Shown piece after piece: positions 22,772-31,370 of a stretch of DNA of 34,774 nt. The stretch is from an uncultured Eubacteriales bacterium (GTDB lineage Bacteria; Bacillota; Clostridia; Christensenellales; Aristaeellaceae): contig CADBNW010000003.1 of the NCBI GenBank assembly GCA_902796025.1, positions 1 to 34,774 on the forward strand. The letters are read 5' to 3'. Each line of letters opens with the position of its first letter. The first letter of the stretch is position 1. Position numbers and translations under genes: made by a program. Below the pieces are notes generated by a model. It was not told the origin of the DNA. It searched no databases and saw nothing but the letters and a program-made list of their open reading frames with translations.

Positions 22772-24232
22772 ATGAAGCCAAACATCGTTTTTATCCTTTC
22801 CGACGATCAGGGCGCGTGGGCCATGCACTGCGCCGGGGAAAAGGAGCTGTGCACCCCGTCCCTCGACCGCATCGCCGCCGAGGGCCTGCGCTTTGACAGC
22901 TTTTTTTGCGCCTCCCCGGTGTGCTCGCCCGCGCGGGCGTCGCTTTTGACGGGGCGCATGCCCTCCGCCCACGGCGTGCTGGATTGGCTTAGGGGCGGAA
23001 ACATGGACGGCAGGCGCTTTGCCGCCCAAAGCGCGCAGATCCCCTACGGGCGCGGCTACGCGGACGAGACAGAGCCGATCGCCTATCTCGACGGGCAGGA
23101 TACCTACACCGCCATGCTGCAAAGGGCGGGCTACCGTCTGGCGCTAAGCGGCAAATGGCACCTTGGCGACAGCCTGCGCCCGCAGCAGGGCTTCAGCGAC
23201 TGGTACACCATCGGCCTTGGCGGCTGCTGCTACTATCATCCCGACATCGTGGAAAACGGGGACGTGTCCGTGCGCCACGGGGAATATGTGACTGATCTCA
23301 TCACCCGCCGCGCGGTGAGCGACATCCACCGCCTGGCAGCGGGAGACGCGCCGTTTTATCTTGGCGTACACTACACCGCGCCGCACTCCCCCTGGGAGGC
23401 GGATCAGCACCCCAAAAAGTGGATCGAGCATTACGAGGGCTGCGCCTTTCATGGCATTCCCGACGTGCCGGATCACCCGGATATGACCACCGGCCCCGTC
23501 TACGGCACGCCGAACCGCCGCAGCAACCTGCGCGGCTACTTTGCCGCCATCAGCGCCATGGACGAGGGCGTGGGCGAGATCATGGACGCGCTTGAACAGG
23601 AGGGGATTTTGGACGACACCCTTTTGATCTTTGCAAGCGACAACGGCATGAGCATGGGCCACCATGGCATCTGGGGCAAGGGCAACGGCACCTTTCCCAT
23701 GAACATGTACGATACCGCCGTAAAGGTGCCCTTTTTGCTGCGCTGCCCCGCGCTGGTGAGCGCGCCCGGCCGCGTGATAAGCGAGCTTGCAAGCGCGCTG
23801 GACGTGTTCCCCACCCTGTGCGAGCTGGTGGGAGAGGATGCGCCAGAGGGTCTTCCCGGGGTAAGCCTTCTGCCCCTGATCCGGGGCGAAGCGGGTTCGC
23901 GCCGCGAGGTGGTGATCTTTGACGAATACGGCCCCGTGCGCATGATCCGCACGGCGCGCTGGAAGTACGTGCACCGCTATCCCTACGGGCCAAACGAGCT
24001 GTACGACCTAAAGGCAGACCCGGACGAAACGATCAATCGCATAGACGACGCAGCCTGCGACGAAGTGGTGATGGAGCTTTACGCAAAGCTGGAGGGCTTC
24101 TTCCTTCAAAACGCAGACCCCGCCCTGGACGGCGCGCGCCAGGCCGTGACCGGCTCCGGCCAGTTCTGCCGCCCGGGGATATACGCGACGCGAAAAGAGC
24201 CTTTTGCGCCAGCGCCGAAAACGGGGAAATAA
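22772..24232 (+). CDS. Formylglycine-dependent sulfatase, type I
   Basis: The product has 486 residues. Of the paired ATG codons (22769, 22772) the second is preferred because AGGAGG is only 2 nt before the first. Type I sulfatase signatures are present: metal site FILSDDQG, active-site CSPARASLLTG whose Cys would be converted to formylglycine, the substrate-site GKWHLGD, and late metal residues in ASDNGMSMGHHG. There is no signal peptide, so it acts in the cytoplasm, probably desulfating imported sulfated glycan fragments. No anaerobic maturase gene is in the window, though the organism would need one. Confidence 0.92.
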   Translation: MKPNIVFILSDDQGAWAMHCAGEKELCTPSLDRIAAEGLRFDSFFCASPVCSPARASLLTGRMPSAHGVLDWLRGGNMDGRRFAAQSAQIPYGRGYADETEPIAYLDGQDTYTAMLQRAGYRLALSGKWHLGDSLRPQQGFSDWYTIGLGGCCYYHPDIVENGDVSVRHGEYVTDLITRRAVSDIHRLAAGDAPFYLGVHYTAPHSPWEADQHPKKWIEHYEGCAFHGIPDVPDHPDMTTGPVYGTPNRRSNLRGYFAAISAMDEGVGEIMDALEQEGILDDTLLIFASDNGMSMGHHGIWGKGNGTFPMNMYDTAVKVPFLLRCPALVSAPGRVISELASALDVFPTLCELVGEDAPEGLPGVSLLPLIRGEAGSRREVVIFDEYGPVRMIRTARWKYVHRYPYGPNELYDLKADPDETINRIDDAACDEVVMELYAKLEGFFLQNADPALDGARQAVTGSGQFCRPGIYATRKEPFAPAPKTGK

Positions 24233-24238
24233 AAATCG

Positions 24239-24275
24239 ATGAGGGGCCGCTTAAGCCCCTCATTTCTATTTTAGC
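24239..24275. terminator. Bidirectional terminator between sulfatase and symporter genes
   Basis: ATGAGGGGC (24239-24247) pairs with GCCCCTCAT (24255-24263). The plus side continues TTCTATTTT and the minus side CGATTTTTATTT. It lies between two convergent genes. Confidence 0.75.
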
Positions 24276-24279
24276 TCTT

Positions 24280-25683
24280 TTACGCCTTTGGCTTTTTCAG
24301 CCTGTCCCTCATGATCACAAGCAGCATAAGCGCCATCAGCACCACCATGATGATAAGGCAGATGAGGCTCCACTTTATGCTTCTTGCGACGTAGCCCATC
24401 AGCAGCAGCATGGGAAAGCCGATGATGATGCTCCAAAGGTTCTGGTAGACGATGTTGTTTGAGGCGGGGGTCTCAAAGGACGGGTCGATCTCCCGAAGCA
24501 AAATCACGCCCGTTGAGGCCGTGCCGGTCAGCATGCCGTAGAGGGCCAAAAACGCCTCGTCCTCGTAGGAGGAAAACAGGCGCTTGCAGCACCAGCGGCA
24601 ATACAGGTACGTGGCCACCGCGCCCAGCGTGCAGGTAAGCGCAAGGGGCAGCACGAATTCCCGGTGCCTGAAGGCGCTAAGGTCTATCGCCGCGATGGAG
24701 GCTGCGACCATCAGGTCGAACATGGTGCCGGAGATGCGGTTGAGCATAAAGCTGTTGGTGTAGGCGCGCTTGATGACGCCCTTGCGACGAAGCGCGTTCA
24801 TGAGGCTCTTTATGCCTATCGCTACCGCCGTGCCCACCAGGAAGTTAAAGCCCCACATGAGGCTGCGCACCGTGTTATCGTAAAACGGGATGCCGCTGCA
24901 CAGCGTGTGGATGAGGTACATAAACAGATACGCAAGCGCGTAGCTCAAAAATACCAGCGCGAACTGGATGGTGAGCTTGTCCACGGATTCGCTCAGCGGG
25001 ATCTCTCCCGGCGCGGTCACGTGCTGGGCGGTCAAAAGCTCCACCTGCTCTGCGTCCTCCACGCGGGCGACGCCCTTTTTGCGGCGGATGCGCTGCAGAT
25101 AGATCACCCCGCCGACGCTGGCCGAGATAAAGCCGCACGCCGCCACCGACAGGCCGTAGCTCACGCCGTTTTCAAAGCCCAGGTCGCTGAAGTTTTTGCC
25201 CCAGGCGTAGGCCTGTCCGGGGCCCTGGCCGTAGCCCATGGGCAGCAGCATGCCGGCCGCCGCAAACGAGCCGATGAGCTTGAACAGAATAAGCGTGATC
25301 GTAAGCCCCACGAGACCCTGCACGATGTAGCTGCTTACCACGACCGCAGAGGTATTGAAGATGTCGCGCCGGGCCTTTGGGCCGCCGTGCTTTTCCATGG
25401 TCCTAAGCGACAAGGCAACAAAGCCAAGCCCAAGGCCGTGGTAGGTCAGCGCCTCGAGGGTGGTCGTATCCAGCATGGGCTTGCCGGTGATCGCCTTCCA
25501 CGCCCAGCCAAGGCCCAGCACTAAAAAGCCCGCCAGCACCGAGGAGGGGATCAGCGACCTGCGCAGGGGCTTGATCGCGCGCCTTAAGGCGTTTGCCAGC
25601 AGCATCGCGCCAAACAGCACCGCCAGCACCACCACAAAGCTCCAAACCCCGCTGTCCCAGAAATTGACCTGTCCGTTTACCAT
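24280..25683 (-). CDS. Sodium/glutamate symporter family (GltS/ESS) transporter
   Basis: This 467-residue protein has about ten to twelve hydrophobic segments. It carries the ESS-family glycine motif (GMLLPMGYGQGPGQAYAWG) in the first half and a second re-entrant-type stretch (GMLTGTASTGVILLREIDP) in the other half, as expected for the inverted two-repeat fold. It is slightly longer than E. coli GltS because of a hydrophilic central loop (RIRRKKGVARVEDAEQVE). AAAGGA precedes ATG 25683. It follows the M28 peptidase gene after 25 bp, so peptide breakdown and sodium-driven amino-acid uptake appear co-expressed. Confidence 0.88.
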   Translation of the reverse strand: MVNGQVNFWDSGVWSFVVVLAVLFGAMLLANALRRAIKPLRRSLIPSSVLAGFLVLGLGWAWKAITGKPMLDTTTLEALTYHGLGLGFVALSLRTMEKHGGPKARRDIFNTSAVVVSSYIVQGLVGLTITLILFKLIGSFAAAGMLLPMGYGQGPGQAYAWGKNFSDLGFENGVSYGLSVAACGFISASVGGVIYLQRIRRKKGVARVEDAEQVELLTAQHVTAPGEIPLSESVDKLTIQFALVFLSYALAYLFMYLIHTLCSGIPFYDNTVRSLMWGFNFLVGTAVAIGIKSLMNALRRKGVIKRAYTNSFMLNRISGTMFDLMVAASIAAIDLSAFRHREFVLPLALTCTLGAVATYLYCRWCCKRLFSSYEDEAFLALYGMLTGTASTGVILLREIDPSFETPASNNIVYQNLWSIIIGFPMLLLMGYVARSIKWSLICLIIMVVLMALMLLVIMRDRLKKPKA

Positions 25684-25708
25684 ACGTGTTTATCCTTTCC
25701 GGCGTGCC

Positions 25709-26959
25709 TCAGATCGCCCTTTGATCCATGTAGTCCTCTACCTTTTTGCGCATCTCGTCGCTCACCTTGCGCTCAAAGGGCAGCATGACCGCGTTTGCAA
25801 GGCGGCTTACGATCAAAAGCGCGATGCGCCCGGTCTTATCAAGCGCCGGGGCGCTTACGTATGCAAGCTTATCCCGGTTACAGTGGATGTAGCTCATGCC
25901 CGGCGCGCCAAAGCGCCCAAGGGACAGGGCGGGCACGCCCTTCAGCGCAAAGGGCAGACAGTCGGAGGAATAGGTGTCCGTCCGGGTCTCCACGGCGTAG
26001 CCCTCCTCCTTTACCAGCATGTCCACGTGATGGGTAAGCGCCTCCGGGCCGGTGACGATGGCAAACTCGTGCCCCGCAGGGCTGCCCGCAAGGTCCAGAT
26101 TGACGCACAGGCAGACCTTTTCCAGCTCGTCCGCGTGGGCGGAAACGTAGTGCTTGCTGCCAAGCAGGCCCTTTTCCTCTCCGCCCGTCCAGATAAAGCG
26201 CAGGGAGCGCTTCGGGGGATGCGCGGCAAAATACCTTGCAAGCTCCAGCATGACCGCGCTGCCGGCGGCGTTATCGTAGCAGCCGGGCGAGGTGGGCACG
26301 GAATCCATGTGCGCGGTAAAGGCGATGATCTCGTCCGGGTACTGCGTGCCTTTGATATAAGCGCTCACGTTCCGGCCGGTGAGCTCCACGTCCCTTGAGA
26401 CCACCTTGACCTTGGCTTCGCTTGCGCCGCGAACGATCATCTCCAGCAGGTCGCGCTTGCGCAGGTTTATCACGCACAGGCGCTGATCGTCAAATTTTTC
26501 TGTAAGCGTCGGGCGCAGCATGCCGCCCATCAGGGGCATTTCGTTTGGGTCGTCCAGCGCGTCGCCCTCGCCCTGCAAGATGCAAAGGGGCCTGGCCTTC
26601 AAAAGCGCCTCGTAGTTTTTGCGCCCCGCGGCGGTGTTGATGATCAGGATGGCTCCTTCCGCGTCCACGAGGTTTGCAGGCAGCGCGTCCTCTGCGTAGA
26701 TCACGCGCGCTTCCCCCAAGGCGCTTGCGCTTCGCCTTAGCGCCGACGCCTCGTAGACCTTGTGATAGGGCTTTGTGACCTCAAGCGCCGTTTCCGCTAT
26801 TTCGCCGTCCTGCTCCGGGAACGGGTCGATGCAGGCGTCAAGGCCCAGGGCCTCGCATTCCTGAAGCAATATGCGCGCGGCCTCCTCCTCCCCGGGCGTA
26901 CCGCTGACCCGGACAAAGTTCAGCTTTTCGATCAGTTCAAACATTCGCTGTCCATCCAT
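25709..26959 (-). CDS. M28-family zinc aminopeptidase
   Basis: This 416-residue protein has M28 metal motifs: AHMDSVPTSPGCYDNAAGSA (His and Asp ligands), TGGEEKGLLGSKHYV (catalytic Glu-Glu), LDLAGSPAG and the late YIHCNRD. A PA-like insert at about 100-200 lies before the catalytic core. There is no signal peptide, so it likely trims peptides in the cytoplasm. GGGAG lies about 9 nt before ATG 26959. First gene of a two-gene unit with the glutamate symporter. Confidence 0.88.
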   Translation of the reverse strand: MDGQRMFELIEKLNFVRVSGTPGEEEAARILLQECEALGLDACIDPFPEQDGEIAETALEVTKPYHKVYEASALRRSASALGEARVIYAEDALPANLVDAEGAILIINTAAGRKNYEALLKARPLCILQGEGDALDDPNEMPLMGGMLRPTLTEKFDDQRLCVINLRKRDLLEMIVRGASEAKVKVVSRDVELTGRNVSAYIKGTQYPDEIIAFTAHMDSVPTSPGCYDNAAGSAVMLELARYFAAHPPKRSLRFIWTGGEEKGLLGSKHYVSAHADELEKVCLCVNLDLAGSPAGHEFAIVTGPEALTHHVDMLVKEEGYAVETRTDTYSSDCLPFALKGVPALSLGRFGAPGMSYIHCNRDKLAYVSAPALDKTGRIALLIVSRLANAVMLPFERKVSDEMRKKVEDYMDQRAI

Positions 26960-26994
26960 TGCAAGCGCTCCCTTTCAAAGCCAAATTTGTGTTC

Positions 26995-27024
26995 ATTTTA
27001 CCACAAAAAGCCGCGCCACGTCAA
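26995..27024 (-). promoter_or_regulatory. Promoter of the peptidase-symporter unit
   Basis: On the minus strand, TTGACG (27019-27024) and TAAAAT (26995-27000) are separated by 18 bp, with TGG before the -10 box. Confidence 0.65.
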
Positions 27025-27119
27025 ATAAATGCAGGAACAAAATGCGCGAGGCGTCAAAATTAAAAAGGACTGATGCACAGGCCCCTTTGGGGCTTCGCTC
27101 TCCCCCGTTCAAATCCATG

Positions 27120-27199
27120 TTGACGAACGCGGCCCGCAATGTTATAATTTTTTGACAGAGGTTTTTCCTACTTTATATGCGCGGGGCTTGATGCCCTGC
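27120..27199 (+). promoter_or_regulatory. Two tandem promoters and a leader hairpin for the PqqD-like operon
   Basis: P1 is TTGACG (27120-27125), 17 bp, TATAAT (27143-27148). P2 is TTGACA (27152-27157), 16 bp, TATATG (27174-27179). P2 starts 4 bp after the -10 box of P1, so P1 transcripts begin inside P2. A hairpin (CGCGGGGC, TTGAT, GCCCTGCG; about 27179-27199) follows. A second small hairpin (GGCCCC/GGGGCT) lies near 27080-27094. Confidence 0.65.
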
Positions 27200-27218
27200 G
27201 CGGAAAGAAAAGAGTTTC

Positions 27219-27479
27219 ATGAGGCTGAAAAGCGATTTCGTATCTCAGGACGTGGACGGGCGGCGCTATCTGATCCCCACCCTGGGGCAGGAGTTCAGCG
27301 GCATCGCGCGCGGCAACCGCTCGGCGGCGTTTTTGCTGGATCGATTGGCAACGGAGACCAGCTTTGACGCGCTGGTGGACGCGATGTGCGAAAAGTACGA
27401 CGCGCCAAGGGAGCAGATCAGCCGGGACGTGCAGGAGTTTCTGAATTCCCTACGCGCAATCGGCGCGCTGGAAGAATAG
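27219..27479 (+). CDS. PqqD-like peptide-recognition protein
   Basis: This 86-residue protein has the PqqD/RRE layout: three N-terminal strands (FVSQDVDGRRYLIPTLG, FSGIARGNRSAAFLL), then a helix-turn-helix-like part (TSFDALVDAMCEKYDA, ISRDVQEFLNSLRAIGAL). PqqD-type proteins hold the leader of a ribosomal peptide for a modifying enzyme. The Shine-Dalgarno is weak (AAGAAAAGAG). Only 1 bp separates its stop from the nucleotidyltransferase start. No radical-SAM enzyme, cyclase or precursor is visible nearby, so the client is unknown. Confidence 0.82.
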   Translation: MRLKSDFVSQDVDGRRYLIPTLGQEFSGIARGNRSAAFLLDRLATETSFDALVDAMCEKYDAPREQISRDVQEFLNSLRAIGALEE

Positions 27480-27480
27480 G

Positions 27481-28599
27481 ATGGACGCGCCTTCTGCTTT
27501 GGACAAGGCCGCGCGGGATCTGATGCTCCTTTTGCGCTGCGCCGCAAACGGCACGGCGCCGGACGCCGCGCGGGCAGCGCGCATGGATCTTGACGCGGTG
27601 TACCTTCTGGCAAGGCGCCACATGCTAAGCGCCTGCGCCGCCCTGGCGCTTGAGCGGGCGGGCCTTGAGGACGCGCGCTCCCGGGACGCGCTGTCTTCAG
27701 CGCTTCGAAGGGCCGCCGCGTTTGACGGGGCGATGAGGCAGGTGACGCAGGCCTTTGACGAGGCAGGGCTTTGGTACGCGCCCCTGAAGGGCGCGGTGCT
27801 CAAGGACTTTTATCCCGCCTACGGCCTTCGGGAGATGGCGGACGTCGATCTGCTGATAGACCCCGCGCGGGAGGACGAGGCGCAGCGCCTGATGGAGCAG
27901 CTGGGCTTTGCACTGCAAAAGCAGTGCAGCGCCTGCCACCGGGTGTATCGCAGGGGCCCCACTGTGACGTTTGAACTGCACAGCGCGCTGTTTGCCCCCG
28001 CGCACGGCGAAAAGCTGCACACGTATTATAAGGACATAGGTTCCCGCCTTGTGCCATCCTCAGGCAGCGCGCGGCGCTTTACGGACGAGGACTTTTACCT
28101 CTACCTTTGCGCCCACGCCTGGAAGCATTTTAACGCGGGCGGCGCGGGGCTGCGACTTTTGATGGATCTCTACCTCTATACGGAAAAAACGCCCCTTAAC
28201 GAAACGGTCGTCCGGCGCGAAACGGAAAAGCTCGGCATCGCGCATTTCGAGGCGCGGCTTCGCGCCCTTTCCCGCGCGCTGTTTGCGGACGAGGGCGAGG
28301 CAGACGCTGAGCTGCTGTCCTACATGCTGCATTCCGGTGCGCAGGGCAGCTGGGCACACCTTGCGCAAAACGGCCTGCGCCGCGCGGGCGGCTCTCCCCT
28401 GCGCTACGCGATCAGGCGCCTGCGGGTGCCGCTTGACCAAAGCGATCCCCTCTACAGCGCCTACGCCGCGCGCTATCCCCTGTTTTACCGGCACAAACTC
28501 CTTTTGCCCCTGCTGCCCGCATGGCGCTTTCTTGGCGCGCTCGGCAGCGGGCGGCTGAAAAAAGAGCTTTGCCTGTTTCACGAAAAGAAACGCAAATAA
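27481..28599 (+). CDS. Nucleotidyltransferase-family protein (NTP_transf_5-like)
   Basis: This 372-residue protein has the family core PLKGAVLKDFYPAYGLREMADVDLLID at about 101-128, where the DxD pair would bind metal and nucleotide, and a following FELHSALF strand. The C-terminal half is helical and basic. These proteins are often found with PqqD-like, kinase-like or lasso-peptide genes, where they may modify a peptide or a sugar. Here it is coupled to the PqqD-like gene (1-bp gap). Confidence 0.78.
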   Translation: MDAPSALDKAARDLMLLLRCAANGTAPDAARAARMDLDAVYLLARRHMLSACAALALERAGLEDARSRDALSSALRRAAAFDGAMRQVTQAFDEAGLWYAPLKGAVLKDFYPAYGLREMADVDLLIDPAREDEAQRLMEQLGFALQKQCSACHRVYRRGPTVTFELHSALFAPAHGEKLHTYYKDIGSRLVPSSGSARRFTDEDFYLYLCAHAWKHFNAGGAGLRLLMDLYLYTEKTPLNETVVRRETEKLGIAHFEARLRALSRALFADEGEADAELLSYMLHSGAQGSWAHLAQNGLRRAGGSPLRYAIRRLRVPLDQSDPLYSAYAARYPLFYRHKLLLPLLPAWRFLGALGSGRLKKELCLFHEKKRK

Positions 28600-28706
28600 T
28601 CAAGATAAACAGTACGTCTGCGCAGCGGTCCTTTGGGCTGTCGCGCTGACGTTTTTGTGTGCAAACAGGGTGTATCATGGCTGAATAATTGTCAAGAGTT
28701 CAGCAC

Positions 28707-28736
28707 AAAAAACCAGCTCTCGCAATGGAGAACTGG
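28707..28736 (-). terminator. Intrinsic terminator of the LRR gene
   Basis: On the minus strand, CCAGTTCTC pairs with GAGAGCTGG with one mismatch (28728-28736 with 28713-28721), followed by U6 (28707-28712). The 107 bp between the nucleotidyltransferase stop and this site also hold an imperfect hairpin with T5 (about 28617-28656) that may end the plus-strand operon. Confidence 0.75.
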
Positions 28737-28759
28737 CTGTGAATTATAACAGCTGTGTC

Positions 28760-30442
28760 TTACTCGAGTTTCGTACCGCACTCAGGACAGAACTTCATCG
28801 TCATCCCTTCCGGAACCTCATAGCCACAGTTGGTACATGCCTGCCCTTGCGGGCGGGGGGTTCCACATTCAAAGCAGAATTTTCCTCGGTTCATTTCTGT
28901 TCCGCACTCAGGGCAAGTCCAAGTATCATTGCCTTGTGCATTAGTATTTGGTTCCTGGGTTGGTGCAGGTACATCAAATGCCTTAACAACAAACTTGATG
29001 TTCTCTTCAGTACAGTGCGCTTCAGCGGTTGATCCTGCAGGAGCATAGACAGTCAATGCGTCACCACAAAAACCGAATACTCCCCATCTGTCGAAACTCG
29101 TGTATGGGTTCTTGATGTTGACAGTTGTCAAGTGCTCATCCCAGTCGAAGACCCCATCACCAAGCGAAAGACAGGAATACGGTATTGTTACGATAGTCAA
29201 GGAATCGCATGAACTAAAGGCGTGATAATCGAGGCTCACAAGACCTTCTGGTAAGTCAATCGTTGTAATCTTGTCACAGCCACTAAATGCGGAGCTTCCA
29301 ATAGTAATCAATGTGCTGGGGAACGTTATTGAAACAAGATTCTTGTTGTACAAGAAGGCATATTCCCCGATAGTAGTTACACCTTCTGGGATAACGTAGG
29401 CATTCTTAGTCGCAGCTGGCGGAAAAGCAACAAGAGTCGTCATGTCGTCACTGAACAAAACACCGTCAACTGAGGTAAATGCCGTTGAACCTTCCGCCAC
29501 TTCAATACGAGTCAGCTTTGAACATGATTCAAACATATCGTCCCCTAATGAGATTAACGAGGCGGGGAACACGATGGTGGTCAGAGATCGGCACTGATGG
29601 AATGCCGTGTTTCCAATCGACACAAGTCCTTCTGCAAAATTGATGGATGTCATCTTGCTACAGCCTGCAAACGCATCGTTTCCGATGGTTGTTACTGTAT
29701 TCGGGATCGTAATGCTGGTAATGTTCTCATTCCAATAAAACGCATAAGCAGCAATGCTGGTAACTGACTGCGGTACAGTAAAGCTGGGTATTGCTTTGCC
29801 GGCAGGATAACACATAAGGATTGTTTGATCTGCATTATAAAGAACTCCATCAACGGAGATGTAAGAGGGATTTCCAACTGCAACGTTAATCCCAGCTAGC
29901 CTGTCACATCCCTTGAAAACACGGTCATCACTTATACTCACTACGCTGGCAGGAATTGTCAGTTCGAGAATCGATTCACAATCCGCAAAGGCCAGTTCTT
30001 CGATGGTAGTCAACCCCTCTGGGAGGGTTAAGCTGTTCAAAGCTTTGCATCCATAGAAACACCATTTAGGAATAACAGTAACGCCAGTAGGAATGTTTAA
30101 AGATACGAGCTTGCTACAGTTCTCGAAGGCGTATTGTCCAATGCTCGCTACACTTTCAGGGAGTGACACTGTGGTCAGATTACGACACCAGTAGAAAGCA
30201 TACTCGCCAATGCTCGTAACTCCTTCTTCAATAACCACACTCTTGATATTATCACGCTGGTCTTTCCAAGGTATGCCACTACCATAGCTATATGAATCCA
30301 TTGGGCCAGTTCCTTGGATTGTTAGTACACCGGCATCGCTGAGTGTCCACGTGAGATTCGGCCCACATTTCTCATCAGCAAGAGCCAATCCAGCGACAAG
30401 GCACAGAATCAGTGTCAGCATCAAGATAGAAAGCCTCTTCAT
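28760..30442 (-). CDS. Secreted BspA-type leucine-rich repeat protein with C-terminal zinc ribbons
   Basis: This 560-residue protein begins with a signal peptide (MKRLSILMLTLILCLVAG..., cleavage near ALA). It then has about 15 LRR_5 repeats of roughly 23 residues (ITIPNTVTTIGNDAFAGCSK type), a Gln/Asn/Thr linker, and two short zinc ribbons in the last 53 residues (CPEC...CFEC and CTNC...CPEC, eight Cys). BspA-type repeats mediate adhesion to host or glycan surfaces. Zinc ribbons on an exported protein are uncommon. AGGAGG is 8 nt before ATG 30442. The start overlaps the stop of the AbiEi-like remnant. Codon use is AT-richer than in the flanks, suggesting acquisition. Confidence 0.88.
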   Translation of the reverse strand: MKRLSILMLTLILCLVAGLALADEKCGPNLTWTLSDAGVLTIQGTGPMDSYSYGSGIPWKDQRDNIKSVVIEEGVTSIGEYAFYWCRNLTTVSLPESVASIGQYAFENCSKLVSLNIPTGVTVIPKWCFYGCKALNSLTLPEGLTTIEELAFADCESILELTIPASVVSISDDRVFKGCDRLAGINVAVGNPSYISVDGVLYNADQTILMCYPAGKAIPSFTVPQSVTSIAAYAFYWNENITSITIPNTVTTIGNDAFAGCSKMTSINFAEGLVSIGNTAFHQCRSLTTIVFPASLISLGDDMFESCSKLTRIEVAEGSTAFTSVDGVLFSDDMTTLVAFPPAATKNAYVIPEGVTTIGEYAFLYNKNLVSITFPSTLITIGSSAFSGCDKITTIDLPEGLVSLDYHAFSSCDSLTIVTIPYSCLSLGDGVFDWDEHLTTVNIKNPYTSFDRWGVFGFCGDALTVYAPAGSTAEAHCTEENIKFVVKAFDVPAPTQEPNTNAQGNDTWTCPECGTEMNRGKFCFECGTPRPQGQACTNCGYEVPEGMTMKFCPECGTKLE

Positions 30443-30753
30443 AGTATCATCCTCCTGTGTTTCAATGCGGAGCGAAAGCTACCACTCTCCTGATAGTATA
30501 ACAGAAAAATGCTGTCTTTGAAAGAGGGCTTTGCAGGATGTGAACAATTCTGTGTGCAGAAAAACGCAGACTCGAACGAGAGCCTACGCTTAATCATGAT
30601 AGAATCTTGTCGTAACGATGAAACACAGAGCCTATATCCCTTTTTCAGATAATCCCGAAGGAGAGACGCAGCTGTGGGGTCATTGCCAAGATAGGCCGCG
30701 ATATCGCTTCGTGAAAAACAGCCAAGCTCTATCAGCTTTTCATAGTGTTTCAT
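30439..30753 (-). pseudogene. AbiEi-like antitoxin N-terminal domain, truncated
   Basis: From ATG 30753 (GGGAGGG about 6 nt upstream) the first about 40 residues (MKHYEKLIELGCFSRSD, LGNDPTAASLLRDYLKKGY) form the winged-helix domain of AbiEi-type antitoxins. After that the 104-codon frame gives RLCVSSLRQDSIMIKRR and further residues with no resemblance to the family, and it ends on the LRR start codon. No AbiEii toxin is present. It may be a remnant, or a small DNA-binding protein now coupled to the LRR gene. Confidence 0.6.
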
Positions 30754-30775
30754 TCGCAGCCCTCCCATCAGACTA

Positions 30776-30804
30776 ATAATAGCACATAAAGATGAATGTT
30801 TCAA
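30776..30804 (-). promoter_or_regulatory. Promoter of the AbiEi-like remnant and LRR gene
   Basis: On the minus strand, TTGAAA (30799-30804) and TATTAT (30776-30781) are separated by 17 bp. A weaker site near 30495-30523 (TATACT) could also serve the LRR gene. Confidence 0.65.
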
Positions 30805-30907
30805 TCCTCTGATGCATATTTTAGTCACGTTATCTGAAAACCATTTCATGAAGTATCACCCCCTCTGCCCGGTGCCGGATCGAGTTCATTCTCCGAATCC
30901 ATTCCAT

Positions 30908-31207
30908 CTAATCAGCAGCCTTCAGCTTTTCATCAATGCCTTCAGCCGCTGCCATCTGCCGGACAATCAGGTCGAGCCGTGCCTGAGTCTGTTCATTCAT
31001 ATCAACCAGATAGCTGTTCAGTTTGCCGGACAAGATCATCTGGCTGTACAGTCCGGGCCTGTGCTCCTTCAGGTAAGTCAGGTGCATTCGTCCCCATTTA
31101 CCGATGGGCCGGCTATACTGTGGGCAAGTCAGATCGGGAATGTAGTAATCCCCGTGCAGCGTGTAATGGATTCTAATTTCCGTGATTTTTGCTGGCAGTT
31201 TCTCCAT
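30908..31207 (-). CDS. TnpV family transposon-associated protein
   Basis: The 99-residue protein starts at ATG 31207 with AAGGAG 6 nt upstream. It matches the TnpV pattern: HYTLHGDYYIPDL, PIGKWGRMHLTYLKEHRPGLY, LILSGKL-like segment, and an Arg/Gln-rich C-terminal helix. TnpV is found on clostridial mobilisable transposons; its function is unknown. No recombinase is present, so this is a leftover or passenger of an element. Confidence 0.85.
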   Translation of the reverse strand: MEKLPAKITEIRIHYTLHGDYYIPDLTCPQYSRPIGKWGRMHLTYLKEHRPGLYSQMILSGKLNSYLVDMNEQTQARLDLIVRQMAAAEGIDEKLKAAD

Positions 31208-31370
31208 GGCAATCTCCTTCCTGTCCAATTCATATGGCTGAGCAGTGGTGCTGAGTATGTGCGAAGCGTTCTGCGGAATCGGGTTTGTCTGGATTGTGCT
31301 TTCTCCTTCCTTAGCAGTCGGTATTTCTTACAACTACTCGGCCATATTATGCTTTAAGACAAAGGAGCGC

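Larger units (their letters stand above)
28700..31240. other. AT-richer accessory patch (LRR, AbiEi remnant, TnpV)
   Basis: The stretch between the nucleotidyltransferase and the FAD oxidoreductase is visibly richer in A/T than both flanks. It contains only accessory genes, including the transposon-associated TnpV. No transposase or terminal repeats were found. The 130 bp from 31229 to 31370 show no gene that I recognise. Confidence 0.5.
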
